Below, in pieces: positions 1-8,722 of a DNA stretch of 50,156 bases (position 1 is the first letter of the stretch; the number at the start of each line of letters is the position of its first letter). This stretch comes from Acidobacteriota bacterium (lineage in GTDB: Bacteria > Acidobacteriota > Blastocatellia > UBA7656), in contig JBBPIG010000013.1 in NCBI GenBank assembly GCA_038040445.1, forward strand, positions 128,093-178,248, written 5' to 3'. Below the pieces are notes generated by a model, which saw only the letters and a list, made by a program, of their open reading frames with translations, ran no database searches and was not told the origin of the DNA. Both the position numbers and the translations under genes were made by a program.

Positions 1-105
1 GCCTCAACCTTTGCATCGAGAGCCTCAACCTTTGCATCGAGAGCCTCAACCTTTGTACCGAGAGCCTCAACCCTTTGATCAACAGCCTCAACCTTTTGAT
101 CGAGC
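1..105 (-). repeat. 21-bp tandem repeat coding for coiled-coil heptads
   Basis: About five 21-bp units, the three nearest the window edge almost identical, encode one heptad each. Near-identity at the DNA level suggests recent expansion by slippage or unequal recombination, so heptad number may vary between strains. The array continues past the left edge. Confidence 0.75.
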
Positions 106-221
106 GCTTTGACTAGCCCGTACATGCCTTGCATGTCTCGACGCACAGCGTGGAGCAAAGCATCCCCCGCAAGCAATCCATCGTCCTCAGTCAACCGCTT
201 TGTATCGTTTTCGTCGCTCAT
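1..221 (-). CDS. Partial coiled-coil protein, C-terminus beyond window
   Basis: Leftward gene whose 3' end lies outside the window. It starts at an ATG ending at 221, with a GGAGG ribosome site 5 nt upstream; an in-frame ATG 18 nt earlier is possible but would put the ribosome site inside the gene. The 73 visible residues begin MSDENDTKRL. From about residue 41 the chain is a heptad repeat of the type ALDxKVE, with L/V at a/d positions, repeated about five times, so a parallel coiled coil is expected. The heptads are encoded by nearly identical 21-bp DNA units. No known domain is visible. It resembles short bacterial coiled-coil proteins of unknown role; I cannot assign a function. Confidence is high that it is coding and low for any role. 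Confidence 0.7.
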   Translation of the reverse strand, partial: MSDENDTKRLTEDDGLLAGDALLHAVRRDMQGMYGLVKALDQKVEAVDQRVEALGTKVEALDAKVEALDAKVE

Positions 222-286
222 CGGAACCTCCGGATTCATGGTTTGTACACATTTACCCAGGAAGTTTAAAGACCCTTACTCTCTCT

Positions 287-327
287 GACACAAACGAGCA
301 GCAGAAGCAATAGCCCTCCGCTGCTCG
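287..327 (-). terminator. Candidate terminator after ftsH
   Basis: A perfect 8-bp stem (CGAGCAGC with GCTGCTCG, 295-302 and 320-327) lies just downstream of the ftsH stop codon. In the leftward transcript it is followed by TTTGTGTC, a short and impure U-run, so termination may be partial. Confidence 0.4.
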
Positions 328-335
328 TCGATTCT

Positions 336-2249
336 CTAGGCCTGTGCGCCGCCCGGTACCGGCGGGCTGATCGGATTCAGCATCGAGGGCTTCGCCTCGG
401 CCTTGGGCATATCCTCGCGAGCCGGTGTGGGCTCGTCATCATCGAGAGGCAAGCCGGCCACCAGTCGCCGAATCTGAATCGAGTCGAGCGACTCGCGCTC
501 CAAAAGCGCTTCCGCCAGCCGCACCAGCGCGTCCTTGTTCTCGACAATGATCTGATGCGCGCGGTTGTACTGATCAATTATCAAGCGATTCACTTCTTGA
601 TCGATCTTGATAGCGGTGTCTTCGCTGTAGTCTTGATGCTGAGCGATCTCGCGGCCCAAAAAGATCTGCTCTTCCTTCTTGCCGTAGGTGATCGGCCCGA
701 GGCTCGACATTCCAAACTCACACACCATCTTGCGCGCAAGCTCGGTGGCCTTCTCGATGTCGTTCGCCGCACCGGTGGTCATGTGATTCAGGAAAACCTC
801 TTCGGCGATTCGGCCGCCCATCATAATCGCGATCTGGCCTTCGAGGTAATCGCGGGTATGCGAGTAGCGGTCTGCCTCAGGCAATTGCATTGTGACGCCC
901 AGCGCCATGCCGCGCGGGATTATCGAGACTTTATGAATCGGGTCAGCGTTCGGGACCTTGATCCCCACCAGAGTGTGGCCGCCTTCGTGATAAGCGGTGT
1001 TGCGCTTCTCTTCGTTCGACATAACGATCGAGCGGCGCTCGGCCCCCATCAGCACTTTGTCCTTCGCCCATTCGAAGTCCTTCATCGACACGGCCTTCTT
1101 GTTGTAGCGCGCGGCGCTCAACGCAGCTTCGTTCACGAGGTTCGCCAGATCGGCCCCGGTAAAGCCCGGGGTGCTGCGAGCCACAACATTTATGTCAACG
1201 TCGTCGCCGAGCGGAATCTTTCGCGTGTGAACCGCGAGTATGCCTTCGCGGCCTTTAACATCGGGCCGCTGTACGATGACCCGGCGGTCGAAGCGTCCCG
1301 GACGCAGCAGCGCAGGGTCGAGCACGTCAGGCCGGTTGGTGGACGCTATCAGAATAACGCCGTCGTTTGATTCGAAGCCGTCCATCTCGACCAGCAACTG
1401 ATTCAAGGTCTGTTCGCGTTCATCGTGACCGCCCCCGAGCCCGGCGCCGCGATGACGCCCGACGGCGTCGATCTCGTCAATGAAGATGATGCACGGAGCG
1501 TTCTTCTTGCCTTGCTCAAACAGATCGCGAACCCGGCTGGCCCCGACGCCGACAAACATCTCAACAAAATCGGACCCGGAGATTGAAAAGAACGGGACGT
1601 TGGCTTCGCCGGCGATTGCGCGAGCAAGCAGCGTCTTGCCCGTGCCGGGCGGGCCCATCATAAGCACGCCCTTGGGAATTCGCCCGCCAAGCTTCTGGAA
1701 TTTCTGAGGCTCCTTCAGGAACTCGATGATCTCTTGCAACTCTTCTTTGGCTTCTTCGACCCCGGCGACGTCTTTAAAAGTGACGCGCTTCTGCTGATTG
1801 CTCAAGAGCTTCGCGCGAGACTTGCCGAAAGAAAGCGCCTTGTTGCCGCCCGACTGCATCTGGCGCATCATGAAAATCCACAAGCCGATGAACACGAGAA
1901 GCGGCGCATAGCTGATCAGCCCTAAAAGCCATTGACTCGACGAAGTGCTCTTAAACGAAACATCGACGCCGCTTTCCTTCAACTGCTTGGCTATGTCCGC
2001 CTGGACGAACGAGTTGGGAAGTTCGGTGGTAAAGGTTTCGCCGGTCACCAGCTCGCCTCTAATTCCGTGGCCGTCTTCGAGCTGAGCCTTCTTGACCTGA
2101 GTCGGCTTGTTCTGGACCTTTTCAAGAAGTGCAGAGTAGCTCAGCGGCATTTCCTTCGGGCTGTTCCTGCCCGAGAACACCGAGTAGAGAAGAAATGCGC
2201 CACCGATTATAAGAACCCAGAATACTATCTGCCGGACCGTTGAGTTCAC
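336..2249 (-). CDS. ftsH: ATP-dependent zinc metalloprotease FtsH
   Basis: Membrane-anchored AAA+ protease that extracts and degrades misassembled membrane proteins and selected regulators. It has 637 residues, the usual length. Two membrane segments are visible at about 7-25 and 107-127, flanking the short periplasmic domain. The ATPase shows Walker A GPPGTGKT (199-206), Walker B IIFIDEID (254-261) and the second region of homology with arginines around 316-323. The zinc site is HEGGH (421-425), where HEAGH is more usual but the HExxH core is intact, and the third ligand is probably Asp497. The start is GTG at 2249 with GGAGG 6 nt upstream. It is the last gene of the leftward tilS-hpt-ftsH group, an order conserved in many bacteria. 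Identification is near certain. Confidence 0.97.
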   Translation of the reverse strand: MNSTVRQIVFWVLIIGGAFLLYSVFSGRNSPKEMPLSYSALLEKVQNKPTQVKKAQLEDGHGIRGELVTGETFTTELPNSFVQADIAKQLKESGVDVSFKSTSSSQWLLGLISYAPLLVFIGLWIFMMRQMQSGGNKALSFGKSRAKLLSNQQKRVTFKDVAGVEEAKEELQEIIEFLKEPQKFQKLGGRIPKGVLMMGPPGTGKTLLARAIAGEANVPFFSISGSDFVEMFVGVGASRVRDLFEQGKKNAPCIIFIDEIDAVGRHRGAGLGGGHDEREQTLNQLLVEMDGFESNDGVILIASTNRPDVLDPALLRPGRFDRRVIVQRPDVKGREGILAVHTRKIPLGDDVDINVVARSTPGFTGADLANLVNEAALSAARYNKKAVSMKDFEWAKDKVLMGAERRSIVMSNEEKRNTAYHEGGHTLVGIKVPNADPIHKVSIIPRGMALGVTMQLPEADRYSHTRDYLEGQIAIMMGGRIAEEVFLNHMTTGAANDIEKATELARKMVCEFGMSSLGPITYGKKEEQIFLGREIAQHQDYSEDTAIKIDQEVNRLIIDQYNRAHQIIVENKDALVRLAEALLERESLDSIQIRRLVAGLPLDDDEPTPAREDMPKAEAKPSMLNPISPPVPGGAQA

Positions 2250-2332
2250 TTGAAACCTCCAATCAAAACGAGCGCCGCCGGCGCCTTGAATAAATTCTAA
2301 CTTACACCCCTATGATGCGCAATGAGCGCCCC

Positions 2333-2439
2333 CTGATTGCCGATTGTCGATTGCCGATTGCCGGCTGGGAATTCTGGAGTCACAGCGGTGAACCTGACCT
2401 CTTCGGCGATCCGCAATCGGAAATCGGCAATCAGCAATT
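2333..2439. repeat. Inverted array of 7-bp repeats between hpt and ftsH
   Basis: The left arm (2333-2364) is a run of CGATTGC-like heptamers and the right arm (2410-2439) is the same kind of run in reverse complement, separated by about 45 bp. The right arm ends a few bases from the hpt stop codon. A related array occurs at 47863-47947. A transcript crossing it could form a long imperfect hairpin between hpt and ftsH. Confidence 0.75.
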
Positions 2440-2442
2440 CCT

Positions 2443-2952
2443 TCATTCGTCCATCACTGCTAGATACGGAAGCTGGCGGTATTGGTTCTGAATTCCCAAT
2501 CCGTATCCGAAGATGAAGCCCTCGTCGGTTTGAAAGGCCGCGAAGTCCGGCTTGACCTGCACTCGCCGCTCCCCTGGTTTATCTACGAGCACGCAGGTGC
2601 GCAAGGATTTCACCCCGCGCGTTGCCAGGTGTTCGGTGATGTAGTCGAGCGTCACGCCGGTCGCTACCACTGCCTCGACCAAAAGTATGTCGCGTCCGCG
2701 CGGGTCGAATTCACTGGTGAACAGCACCTCGCTCTGACCGCCGTGGCGGTGACGAGTGACCTTCATAAAACAACAATTGATCGGGATGTCGAGCGCCCGA
2801 ACCAGGTCGGCCAGAAACACGAAAGCGTCGTCGAGTATGCCGACGATTGTCAGCTCACCAGCCGGAGCCACCGCGCGAATTTCATCGGCAAGCTGGCTTA
2901 TGCGGTCTCTTATTTCTTCTTTTGAGCGTAATACTCGGAGAGTCTTTTCCAT
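2443..2952 (-). CDS. hpt: Hypoxanthine phosphoribosyltransferase-like protein, altered PRPP motif
   Basis: Purine-salvage phosphoribosyltransferase fold of 169 residues, a usual Hpt length. The core hydrophobic strand and the C-terminal segment FGYGLGIQNQYRQLPYLAV match Hpt, and the position between tilS and ftsH is the classical one for hpt. However the PRPP-binding loop, normally EDIVDTG, reads EAVVATG (93-99): the second acidic residue and the aspartate taken to be the catalytic base are both alanine. The usual SSYG flexible-loop segment is also replaced by TRHRHGG (66-72). Seen directly: the substitutions. Inference: catalysis may be lost or changed, leaving a binding or regulatory role. 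The start is ATG with GAGGAG 6 nt upstream. It lies 34 nt after tilS, so it is probably co-transcribed. Confidence 0.8.
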   Translation of the reverse strand: MEKTLRVLRSKEEIRDRISQLADEIRAVAPAGELTIVGILDDAFVFLADLVRALDIPINCCFMKVTRHRHGGQSEVLFTSEFDPRGRDILLVEAVVATGVTLDYITEHLATRGVKSLRTCVLVDKPGERRVQVKPDFAAFQTDEGFIFGYGLGIQNQYRQLPYLAVMDE

Positions 2953-2986
2953 TGTAGCTCCTCGGGCGCGAATCCCCGCGGCGAAA

Positions 2987-4717
2987 TCAGATGGCTGAAG
3001 CGCGCATTATGGCAAGGCCGTTGCTCTCATCATGTGCGGCGTACTTCACGGCTGGGGGCAGCCCCGGTGACCAGACGTAGCAGCCGTCCGGGGTCGTCAC
3101 TAGTGGCCAGGTGGATCGACGGCTGGATGGGATTCTATGATCAATCATCAAGTTTTTCAACTTTATTGTTCGTCGCTGTCCGATGACGTGCGCGCGCTCG
3201 CCCGCGCGCCGCGACCTGATGATCAGACTCTCCGGCAACGCATCGTCGTCGAGCGCTACCATCATCCAGTCTCGTCCGTTCCGTTTCGCCTCACGCTGCG
3301 TTTCTTCAACCGTCGGCGCAAGCAGGTCACTGGACTGACCGCGGCGGAGTGTTAAGGCAAAGCCGCCCGCTTCAGCATCCGGACATGCCGGGCTGATCGC
3401 TATTTGATACGGCACGCCGGCGATGTCGGGCGCGTGCGGTTTAAGAACGAGTGCGTCGAACTCGCGCCATACTTCGAGAGTACCGGGCAGCGTAACATGT
3501 TTGCCGCTCGCGTTGGGTTCCAGTAAGGCCTCGACGGCTGTAAAATGCGCCGAAGTGATTTCGCCGGCGTCCCCGCCCTTCTCACCGGTTGCACCGGCCC
3601 GCGTGAGTCTGACTGCTTCGATAATCATCCGCTGCCTCATTCCGGCAGGCTGTTTCAGAAGCTCTGTGACCGAGTAAGCGGCTGTGGCCCTATCAACAGC
3701 TTGCGCGTTTGACGCAAGACTGGCCTTCTTGAGAAGCGCCGATGCGAGATGGTCTAACACGTCGTGATCGCCGGCGATGTTCTCTGACGCTCGGGCAATA
3801 GATTCGACGATTCGCGGATTGATCGCCCTGAGCGCTGGAAGCACCTCGTTACGTACCTGGTTGCGCGTGTATTTCAGATCCAGGTTAGTGCTATCGGTTC
3901 TGTACTCGAACCCTCGCTCCCTACAATACGCGGCGACTTCCTCGCGCGTGATGCAGAGCAGCGGACGGATAAGTAAAACCGAAGGCAGAAGGCGGAAGGC
4001 CGAAGGCAAAACAGAAGGCAGAAGGCGGAAGGCAGAAGGCAGAGATTCGTTGTCCGCCTTCTGCCTTCTGCCTTCTGCTTTCTGCGTTTCGCTTTCTGCC
4101 TTCTGCCTTCTGCCTTCTGCCTTCTCTTGGCGAAAAACGGGAAGCTCTGAAACCGGGCGCATAGCGGCGAGACCACGCAAGCCGGCCCCGCGGATGAGCC
4201 GCATTAAGAAGGTCTCGGCTTGATCGGTCATTGTGTGGCCAACCGCGATGCGATCACACCCTGCTTCGCGAGCGGCGGCAAGAAAGAAGTCGTATCGAAC
4301 CTCTCGCGCTATCTCCTCGATGCCTCGGCCGCAAGCCTCCGCAGCCGCGCGTACGTCGACCGAGTTAATCGTGATCGGAAGCCCGAGACTATGTGCAAGC
4401 GCCCGCACGAACTCTGCGTCTTCGGCTGACTCGCGGCCCCTCAGCCTGTGATCGAGATGGGCAACGTGAATGCGGGGGTTGGGGGTCGGGGGTCGGGGGT
4501 TGGAACTCTTATTCACCCGCGTTTCCACCGAGACTGCCTCTCGGTTCTTGCCACCCCCCGCCCCCCAACACCCAACCCCTGCCTTAAGCCGCACTAGCAG
4601 ATCGAGTAGGACAATCGAATCAGAACCACCCGACACTGCTACGAGTACTCCGGCCGCGCCGTCAAGCATCGAGTGTCGCTCCATGAAGCGTCGCACTGTG
4701 TTGAAGGTCGTGCTCAC
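2987..4717 (-). CDS. tilS: tRNA(Ile)-lysidine synthase with two repeat-derived insertions
   Basis: Modifies C34 of the CAU-anticodon tRNA-Ile to lysidine using ATP, changing its decoding from AUG to AUA; essential in most bacteria. The N-type PP-loop SGGSDS is at 29-34, followed by HLDHRLRGRES (87-97) and the conserved GLRGLAAM segment near 179. The C-terminal TilS domain follows. At 576 residues it is longer than usual because of two inserts: residues about 47-82, between the first strand-helix and HLDH, and about 197-248, just before the strand LIRPLL. Both inserts are translations of short inverted DNA arrays (4472-4580 and 3981-4126) and keep frame. The start is GTG at 4717 with no clear ribosome site; ATG at 4684 is an alternative but cuts close to the PP-loop. 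First gene of the tilS-hpt-ftsH set. Confidence 0.93.
   Translation of the reverse strand: MSTTFNTVRRFMERHSMLDGAAGVLVAVSGGSDSIVLLDLLVRLKAGVGCWGAGGGKNREAVSVETRVNKSSNPRPPTPNPRIHVAHLDHRLRGRESAEDAEFVRALAHSLGLPITINSVDVRAAAEACGRGIEEIAREVRYDFFLAAAREAGCDRIAVGHTMTDQAETFLMRLIRGAGLRGLAAMRPVSELPVFRQEKAEGRRQKAESETQKAEGRRQKADNESLPSAFRLLPSVLPSAFRLLPSVLLIRPLLCITREEVAAYCRERGFEYRTDSTNLDLKYTRNQVRNEVLPALRAINPRIVESIARASENIAGDHDVLDHLASALLKKASLASNAQAVDRATAAYSVTELLKQPAGMRQRMIIEAVRLTRAGATGEKGGDAGEITSAHFTAVEALLEPNASGKHVTLPGTLEVWREFDALVLKPHAPDIAGVPYQIAISPACPDAEAGGFALTLRRGQSSDLLAPTVEETQREAKRNGRDWMMVALDDDALPESLIIRSRRAGERAHVIGQRRTIKLKNLMIDHRIPSSRRSTWPLVTTPDGCYVWSPGLPPAVKYAAHDESNGLAIMRASAI
3981..4126. repeat. GAAGGCA inverted array inserted in frame in tilS
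   Basis: Left arm 3981-4044 is a run of 7-bp GAAGGCA/GAAGGCG units; right arm 4054-4126 is the reverse complement (TGCCTTC units), with a 9-bp centre. It encodes lysine/arginine/glutamate-rich and then leucine/proline/phenylalanine-rich peptide. The insert is a multiple of three in effect, since reading frame is kept through both arms. Confidence 0.85.
4472..4580. repeat. GGGGTTGGGGGTC inverted array inserted in frame in tilS
   Basis: A G-rich arm (4472-4503, units GGGGTTGG and GGGGTCGG) and a C-rich arm (4550-4580, units CCCCAACAC) are separated by about 46 bp. The array lies inside tilS at a loop after the PP-loop helix. The G-rich arm has the run pattern needed for G-quadruplex formation on the plus strand. 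Confidence 0.75.
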
Positions 4718-4756
4718 GTGCTCAAAACATTACACGATGCGGCGGGTAGTGCAAAC

Positions 4757-4802
4757 AGGCCCTAAAGCAAAAGGCCCAAGGTGTCTGTAAAGATTCCTGG
4801 GC
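4757..4802 (-). terminator. Candidate terminator between vanY-like gene and tilS
   Basis: In the leftward transcript GCCCAGG (4796-4802) can pair with CCTTGGGC (4774-4781), with one bulged base, followed by CTTTTGCTTTAG. This would separate the carboxypeptidase from tilS. The U-run is broken, so the call is moderate. Confidence 0.4.
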
Positions 4803-4858
4803 GCGGCCTGCTTCAGCCTTTGGCTTTTTACTTTTATCTTTTAGTTTTGTTGCGTGCG

Positions 4859-5812
4859 CTATCTTGTACCGGTGTACTCCCAGTGCCACGGCTCGTAGAA
4901 GTAAGGCTGGAAGCCGAAACGAGCGGCGTTCTTCACAAGCCACCGGTAAACGCGCGTCTGGGTTTGAAGCGCGCGGTTCTCGTCTTTAGTGTCTACCGGT
5001 TCGCCGCCAACATAGAGGTCAAGAGCGCGCCCGGTTGAGTGCGGACTGTTGAACGCAAGTCCTGCGCGTCCGCTGTTCGGAGATTGCCGCCTGAGTTCAT
5101 CTTGATACTCTTGCGAGCGGTACGCCGAAATGATCTTCAGGAACTTCTCACTCAAAGCAAGCTGACCGTCGCCGGCAACTTGTAGCCCGAGTGATGACTC
5201 CGCGGCCGCAGCCGCCACCAGACGCTTGTAGGCAGCAAACGTTTCGCGCTCGACCTTGCGAAGCTCCTCCGGCCTCGAGGAATCATAGCAGTCAGAAATC
5301 GGCAGCGTGACCAACTGATCAGCGGTCGGATAGCTCTTGTTCTTCAGCCTCTGTGACTGGAACGTCGAAATCATTTGCGACCACGTGCCGTTGTCCAATA
5401 CGCCGGTTGGCTCAAAGGCCTTCTGTTCTTGCCACAGCGAGAGCCGCATTGCGAACTCGCTCGCCGCGCCACCGGATTCAGCCCCGATCAAATTCGCAAC
5501 CAAAGGTGTGTAAAGGTACCAACCTCGTTGCTGCTTGCCGCCGAACGTCCAGTCTAGAGTGGCTTGAAGCTGAACATTTAGAAGCGCCGCGCCCTCGAAT
5601 GCTGCCGGAGCGGCTTCCCTGGAAGAGGCTTCAGGAGCCGGCTTCGATCGCGCCGACAGTCGCACAATTCCACCCTGGGCCGGCGCCGAAGCCGTTTTGC
5701 CGGCCGCCGAACTCCCAGTTCTGCTTTGAGCGATTGCATCGAAGCTGGCAACTACGATTCCGATCGCAAATACAGCAATCACGCCGGCAAGTATAACTCT
5801 ACGCGATCTCAT
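4859..5812 (-). CDS. Secreted D-Ala-D-Ala carboxypeptidase, VanY/M15B type
   Basis: Zinc peptidase expected to trim the terminal D-alanine of peptidoglycan stem peptides in the cell envelope. It has 317 residues. A signal or anchor segment covers about 7-25, followed by an Ala/Ser/Pro-rich linker. Residues about 124-152 (LWQEQKAF to WSQMISTFQ, with TGVLD) resemble a peptidoglycan-binding helical repeat. The M15 catalytic domain at the C-terminus has SAYRSQEYQ (229-237), the zinc ligands H258 and D265 in HSTGRALD, and EPWHWEY (307-313) giving the catalytic Glu307 and zinc ligand His310. All key residues are present. The ATG has GGGGAG 5 nt upstream. It is probably transcribed separately from the tilS group. 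Confidence 0.9.
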   Translation of the reverse strand: MRSRRVILAGVIAVFAIGIVVASFDAIAQSRTGSSAAGKTASAPAQGGIVRLSARSKPAPEASSREAAPAAFEGAALLNVQLQATLDWTFGGKQQRGWYLYTPLVANLIGAESGGAASEFAMRLSLWQEQKAFEPTGVLDNGTWSQMISTFQSQRLKNKSYPTADQLVTLPISDCYDSSRPEELRKVERETFAAYKRLVAAAAAESSLGLQVAGDGQLALSEKFLKIISAYRSQEYQDELRRQSPNSGRAGLAFNSPHSTGRALDLYVGGEPVDTKDENRALQTQTRVYRWLVKNAARFGFQPYFYEPWHWEYTGTR

Positions 5813-5958
5813 TGTTACTCCCCTGTGACTCCCCCTGCGACTCTCATGACGCCGTAGACAAATACTAACTGATCCCTTCCCCCTGACTCAATGATCTAGT
5901 ATCGATAGAACAGAAACGCAACGAGGTGGAGATTTCACCAGGCGCTCCACGAATGACG

Positions 5959-6666
5959 CTAGCCGATGCGAGTCGGCGTGTTGGCTCCGAACAAAGCCTC
6001 ACGAACGTAGAACGCAGAATGAGGCTGAGCCGATTCATCCGGAGACAACAACCCGAGCCGTTGCAGACTCGCCGCCTCGACGTTCTGAACGTGAGCCCGG
6101 ACGGCATCCAGCCCCGGTTGCTCGAATTCAATCTTGAACACGACGTTGCCGGCGCCTGCGTAGCCAACAAATCTCTCGGTTATGAAGTCCGGCGCAATCT
6201 CCCAATCTACCCCCGCGCTTGCCGGTTGTTCTCCAACTATCGCCTCGGCCCGAAGCCCCGCCGATTTGATTTCGTAACGTAGCAGCCCGGTTTCGCCCCG
6301 CGAGGTTCCTATGTCGATGTCCTCGTAGTGAACGGGCACGCTCATAAAGCTGGTCAGCGCTGTGATCATCCGCGAGTTGACCTTCATATCCAGGAAACAG
6401 ACTGCGGGGACTTCGCCCGCTCGCACATAGGCTCGATAGCTCACCTGTTCAAAGCTCAAGCCGGGCAGCGGGAGCACGCTCGAACGCAGTTCAGCCACGC
6501 GGAAACAGACCGCCGAAACGAAAGCGACCGCCTGGCCGGTTGAGTCGGTCTTTGTGTCGATTTCCAATCGCTCATCGACTCGCTTGCGCACGACCTCGGG
6601 CGACACGGCCCAGTTAATGAAAAGCATTTCGCGCATGACCAATTGAATTTGTTTGCCGGTTGTCAT
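5959..6666 (-). CDS. DUF2071 (YqjF-like) family protein
   Basis: Predicted 235-residue cytoplasmic protein of the DUF2071 family, whose fold is related to acetoacetate decarboxylase. Visible family features are the N-terminal MLFINWAVSPEVV segment, in which an early tryptophan follows an aromatic stretch, the central SYRAYVR strand and the repeated hydrophobic strands ending in a PHSAFYVRE segment. No lysine nucleophile of decarboxylases can be assigned from the sequence. The biochemical role of this family is unknown. I chose the ATG at 6666, because the upstream extension to 6720 has no family similarity and is low-complexity. It stands alone, divergent from the lipoprotein gene at 6864. 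Confidence 0.75.
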   Translation of the reverse strand: MTTGKQIQLVMREMLFINWAVSPEVVRKRVDERLEIDTKTDSTGQAVAFVSAVCFRVAELRSSVLPLPGLSFEQVSYRAYVRAGEVPAVCFLDMKVNSRMITALTSFMSVPVHYEDIDIGTSRGETGLLRYEIKSAGLRAEAIVGEQPASAGVDWEIAPDFITERFVGYAGAGNVVFKIEFEQPGLDAVRAHVQNVEAASLQRLGLLSPDESAQPHSAFYVREALFGANTPTRIG

Positions 6667-6863
6667 TGATCCAAGACTCCCTCGGGCGCCAGGTTGTACG
6701 CCGCTATTCAGTATGTACACCGGAACGACCGTTCACAAGCGTCGCGCTTTGTCAGTCGGTGGACTCGTGTTGTAGGCTAAACGTCGGTGTCCAACACAAG
6801 CAATCACCTACTGCTCGAGTCGCACGCAAACAGGAACCCCTCACTAAGAGTGGAGATAAAAGC

Positions 6864-7280
6864 ATGAAGTTAAGGTCTCACATCCGGATTCTGTTTTTTC
6901 TAGCTGGGAGCTGCGCATTCGCGATAGCCTGCACCAGCCCGGCCCCAACCAACAGCAATCAGGGCAACGGCAACGCTAACCGGGCGCAGTCGAACGCGCC
7001 GCAAACCAATTCCTCCGCAGACAAGCCGACTCAGCAACCGGATCAGACCACGACCGGAACGATCGAGATCAGTTCGGTCCCCACTGGAGCGAGAATCGTG
7101 CTCGTGCCCACCGACGCCGAGCCCAGACCCAAGGGGTCGACTCCTTCGACCATCACTGGTCTGGAGCCCGGCAAATACACGGTTGATCTTGAGAAGGCCG
7201 GCTACAAGTCTTTCCAAAAAGATGTTGAGGTAAAGGCAGGCCGCGCTGTGAAGATTAGCGCGACTCTTAAGAAACAGTGA
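6864..7280 (+). CDS. Lipoprotein with PEGA domain
   Basis: A 138-residue exported lipoprotein. The signal peptide ends in AIAC with lipobox cysteine 23. It is followed by an Asn/Gln/Thr-rich unstructured linker (about 24-63) and a PEGA domain (about 66-136) with the typical GTIEISSVPTGARI start, a GLEPGKYTV core and a VEVKAGRAVKI end. PEGA domains are beta-rich surface modules, often thought to bind other envelope components, so this is likely an outer-envelope adhesive or scaffolding protein; the partner is unknown. The start is ATG with GGAG 8 nt upstream; longer upstream reading has no support. Confidence 0.85.
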   Translation: MKLRSHIRILFFLAGSCAFAIACTSPAPTNSNQGNGNANRAQSNAPQTNSSADKPTQQPDQTTTGTIEISSVPTGARIVLVPTDAEPRPKGSTPSTITGLEPGKYTVDLEKAGYKSFQKDVEVKAGRAVKISATLKKQ

Positions 7281-7550
7281 TCGAGACGGCATCCGCCCCG
7301 GGCGGCTCGGCGAGCTTATTGTCGCTTGGTTCACAGGCCGGCCACTAAGCGAAGGTCGCCTCCCCGTAAGCAGCATGCCGGCGACTCGGCCTGCTCCTTG
7401 ACTGACAAAATAAACCGCTTCGAACCATTGACACTCCTGCCAGATCGTTGGTAGTCTAGGGCCACTCACAGATCGCTCGTCTTTCGTTCGAGGTCTGAAG
7501 CACACTCGAACGCGAGGAGTTACTCACTTCGGAAAATGGAGGTTATCACA

Positions 7551-8639
7551 ATGAAGAGGTTCGTTTTGTTTAGCCGCTTCGCAGTTCTGACGCTTGCCGT
7601 CTCTGCGCTGACCATCGCCCCGTCGCTGTTCGCGGACGGTGGAGCAAACCATCAGGTCGCCAATACTAATTTCGGTGTGTCGGGTGGCAACGTCAACGAC
7701 ATCACTGCACGGTTCTGCTGCAGCGGAACGCTAGGCGCGCTCGTCACCGCCGGCGGCGTTAACTACATTCTAAGCAACAACCACGTGCTGGCGCGCGGGG
7801 ATCAGGCGGCCTCCGGAGAGGACATATCGCAACCGGGCCGGATAGACAACAACTGTCAGTTGCCACCGATTGTCGCGGATTTCACAACCGCGCCTGTGCT
7901 CGGCTCAAACGTCGATGCGGCCATTGCCCAGCTACGTTCGGGCGCAATGAACACCTCAGGCTCAATAGAAGACATCGGCACGATTAGCAGCGTGGTTAAA
8001 ACTCCAACCGTCGGGCTGGCGGTGGCAAAGAGTGGCCGGACCACTGGCTTTACTACCGGCACCATTGGGTCCATCAACACCAGCGTGAACGTTCAATATC
8101 AAAAGAATTGTGGATCTGGTAAGAAGTTTGTGGTTTCTTACACCAACCAGGTCGTGATCAACAGCACGACCTTCAGCGCCGGCGGCGACTCGGGCTCGCT
8201 GATCGTGTCTAACAACAGCGCCACCTGCCGTCAGCCGGTCGCGTTACTGTTCGCAGGCAGCAGTTCGTCGACGATTGCCAATCCCATTGGACTGGTGCTT
8301 TCGAGGCTTACCACTGCGCTTGGAACTCCAGTAAGCTTCGTAGGCGGCGCCTGCACAGCTTCGATTCTGGAACCGGTGGTGTCGGATAACCCGCAGGAGG
8401 CCGAGCTTTCGAGTGAGTCCGTCGATCGTGCGATGGAGGTCATGCAAGCCCGGGAGTACGACTTGATGTCGCGTCCGGGAGTTATCGGCGTCGGCATCGG
8501 AGCATCGGACACCGGCTCGACCGAGGCGTCCATAGTCGTCTACATCGACGTGACCACCGGGATCTCGGCGAAAGTGCCAAAGCGAATCAACGGCGTGCGG
8601 GTTAGAAAGGTGTTCACCGAACCGTTCGTAGCCTATTAG
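7551..8639 (+). CDS. Secreted trypsin-like serine peptidase
   Basis: A 362-residue exported protein. The signal peptide covers about 1-28 (KRFVLF start, hydrophobic core, cleavage near LFADG). The chymotrypsin-fold triad is readable as His78 in LSNNHVLA, Asp122 in SNVDAAIAQL and Ser214 in GGDSGSLIV. Cysteines 56, 57, 101, 187 and others could form disulfides. After about residue 275 a second small domain follows, with VDRAMEVMQAREYDL and GVIGVGIG segments, resembling the C-terminal module found on other bacterial members of this S1-like group. The substrate is unknown. The start is ATG with GGAGG 8 nt upstream. The preceding 270 nt (7281-7550) contain no gene I can support. Confidence 0.87.
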   Translation: MKRFVLFSRFAVLTLAVSALTIAPSLFADGGANHQVANTNFGVSGGNVNDITARFCCSGTLGALVTAGGVNYILSNNHVLARGDQAASGEDISQPGRIDNNCQLPPIVADFTTAPVLGSNVDAAIAQLRSGAMNTSGSIEDIGTISSVVKTPTVGLAVAKSGRTTGFTTGTIGSINTSVNVQYQKNCGSGKKFVVSYTNQVVINSTTFSAGGDSGSLIVSNNSATCRQPVALLFAGSSSSTIANPIGLVLSRLTTALGTPVSFVGGACTASILEPVVSDNPQEAELSSESVDRAMEVMQAREYDLMSRPGVIGVGIGASDTGSTEASIVVYIDVTTGISAKVPKRINGVRVRKVFTEPFVAY

Positions 8640-8671
8640 ACCTTGCACGAAAAAACACCTGTGCTAACACA

Positions 8672-8705
8672 AAGGGCCGGCCTAAAGCCGGCCCTTGCCG
8701 TTTGC
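8672..8705 (+). terminator. Stem-loop after the serine peptidase
   Basis: A perfect 10-bp stem AAGGGCCGGC / GCCGGCCCTT (8672-8681 and 8687-8696) with loop CTAAA, followed by a weak T-run. It sits 33 nt after the peptidase stop and would also end leftward transcription poorly. Confidence 0.55.
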
Positions 8706-8722
8706 GATCTGATGCAGTACTA

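Noticed and set aside
555-1370. Long open frame antisense to ftsH
   Set aside because: Mirror of the ftsH coding pattern in a G+C-rich gene; no start signal and no family similarity.
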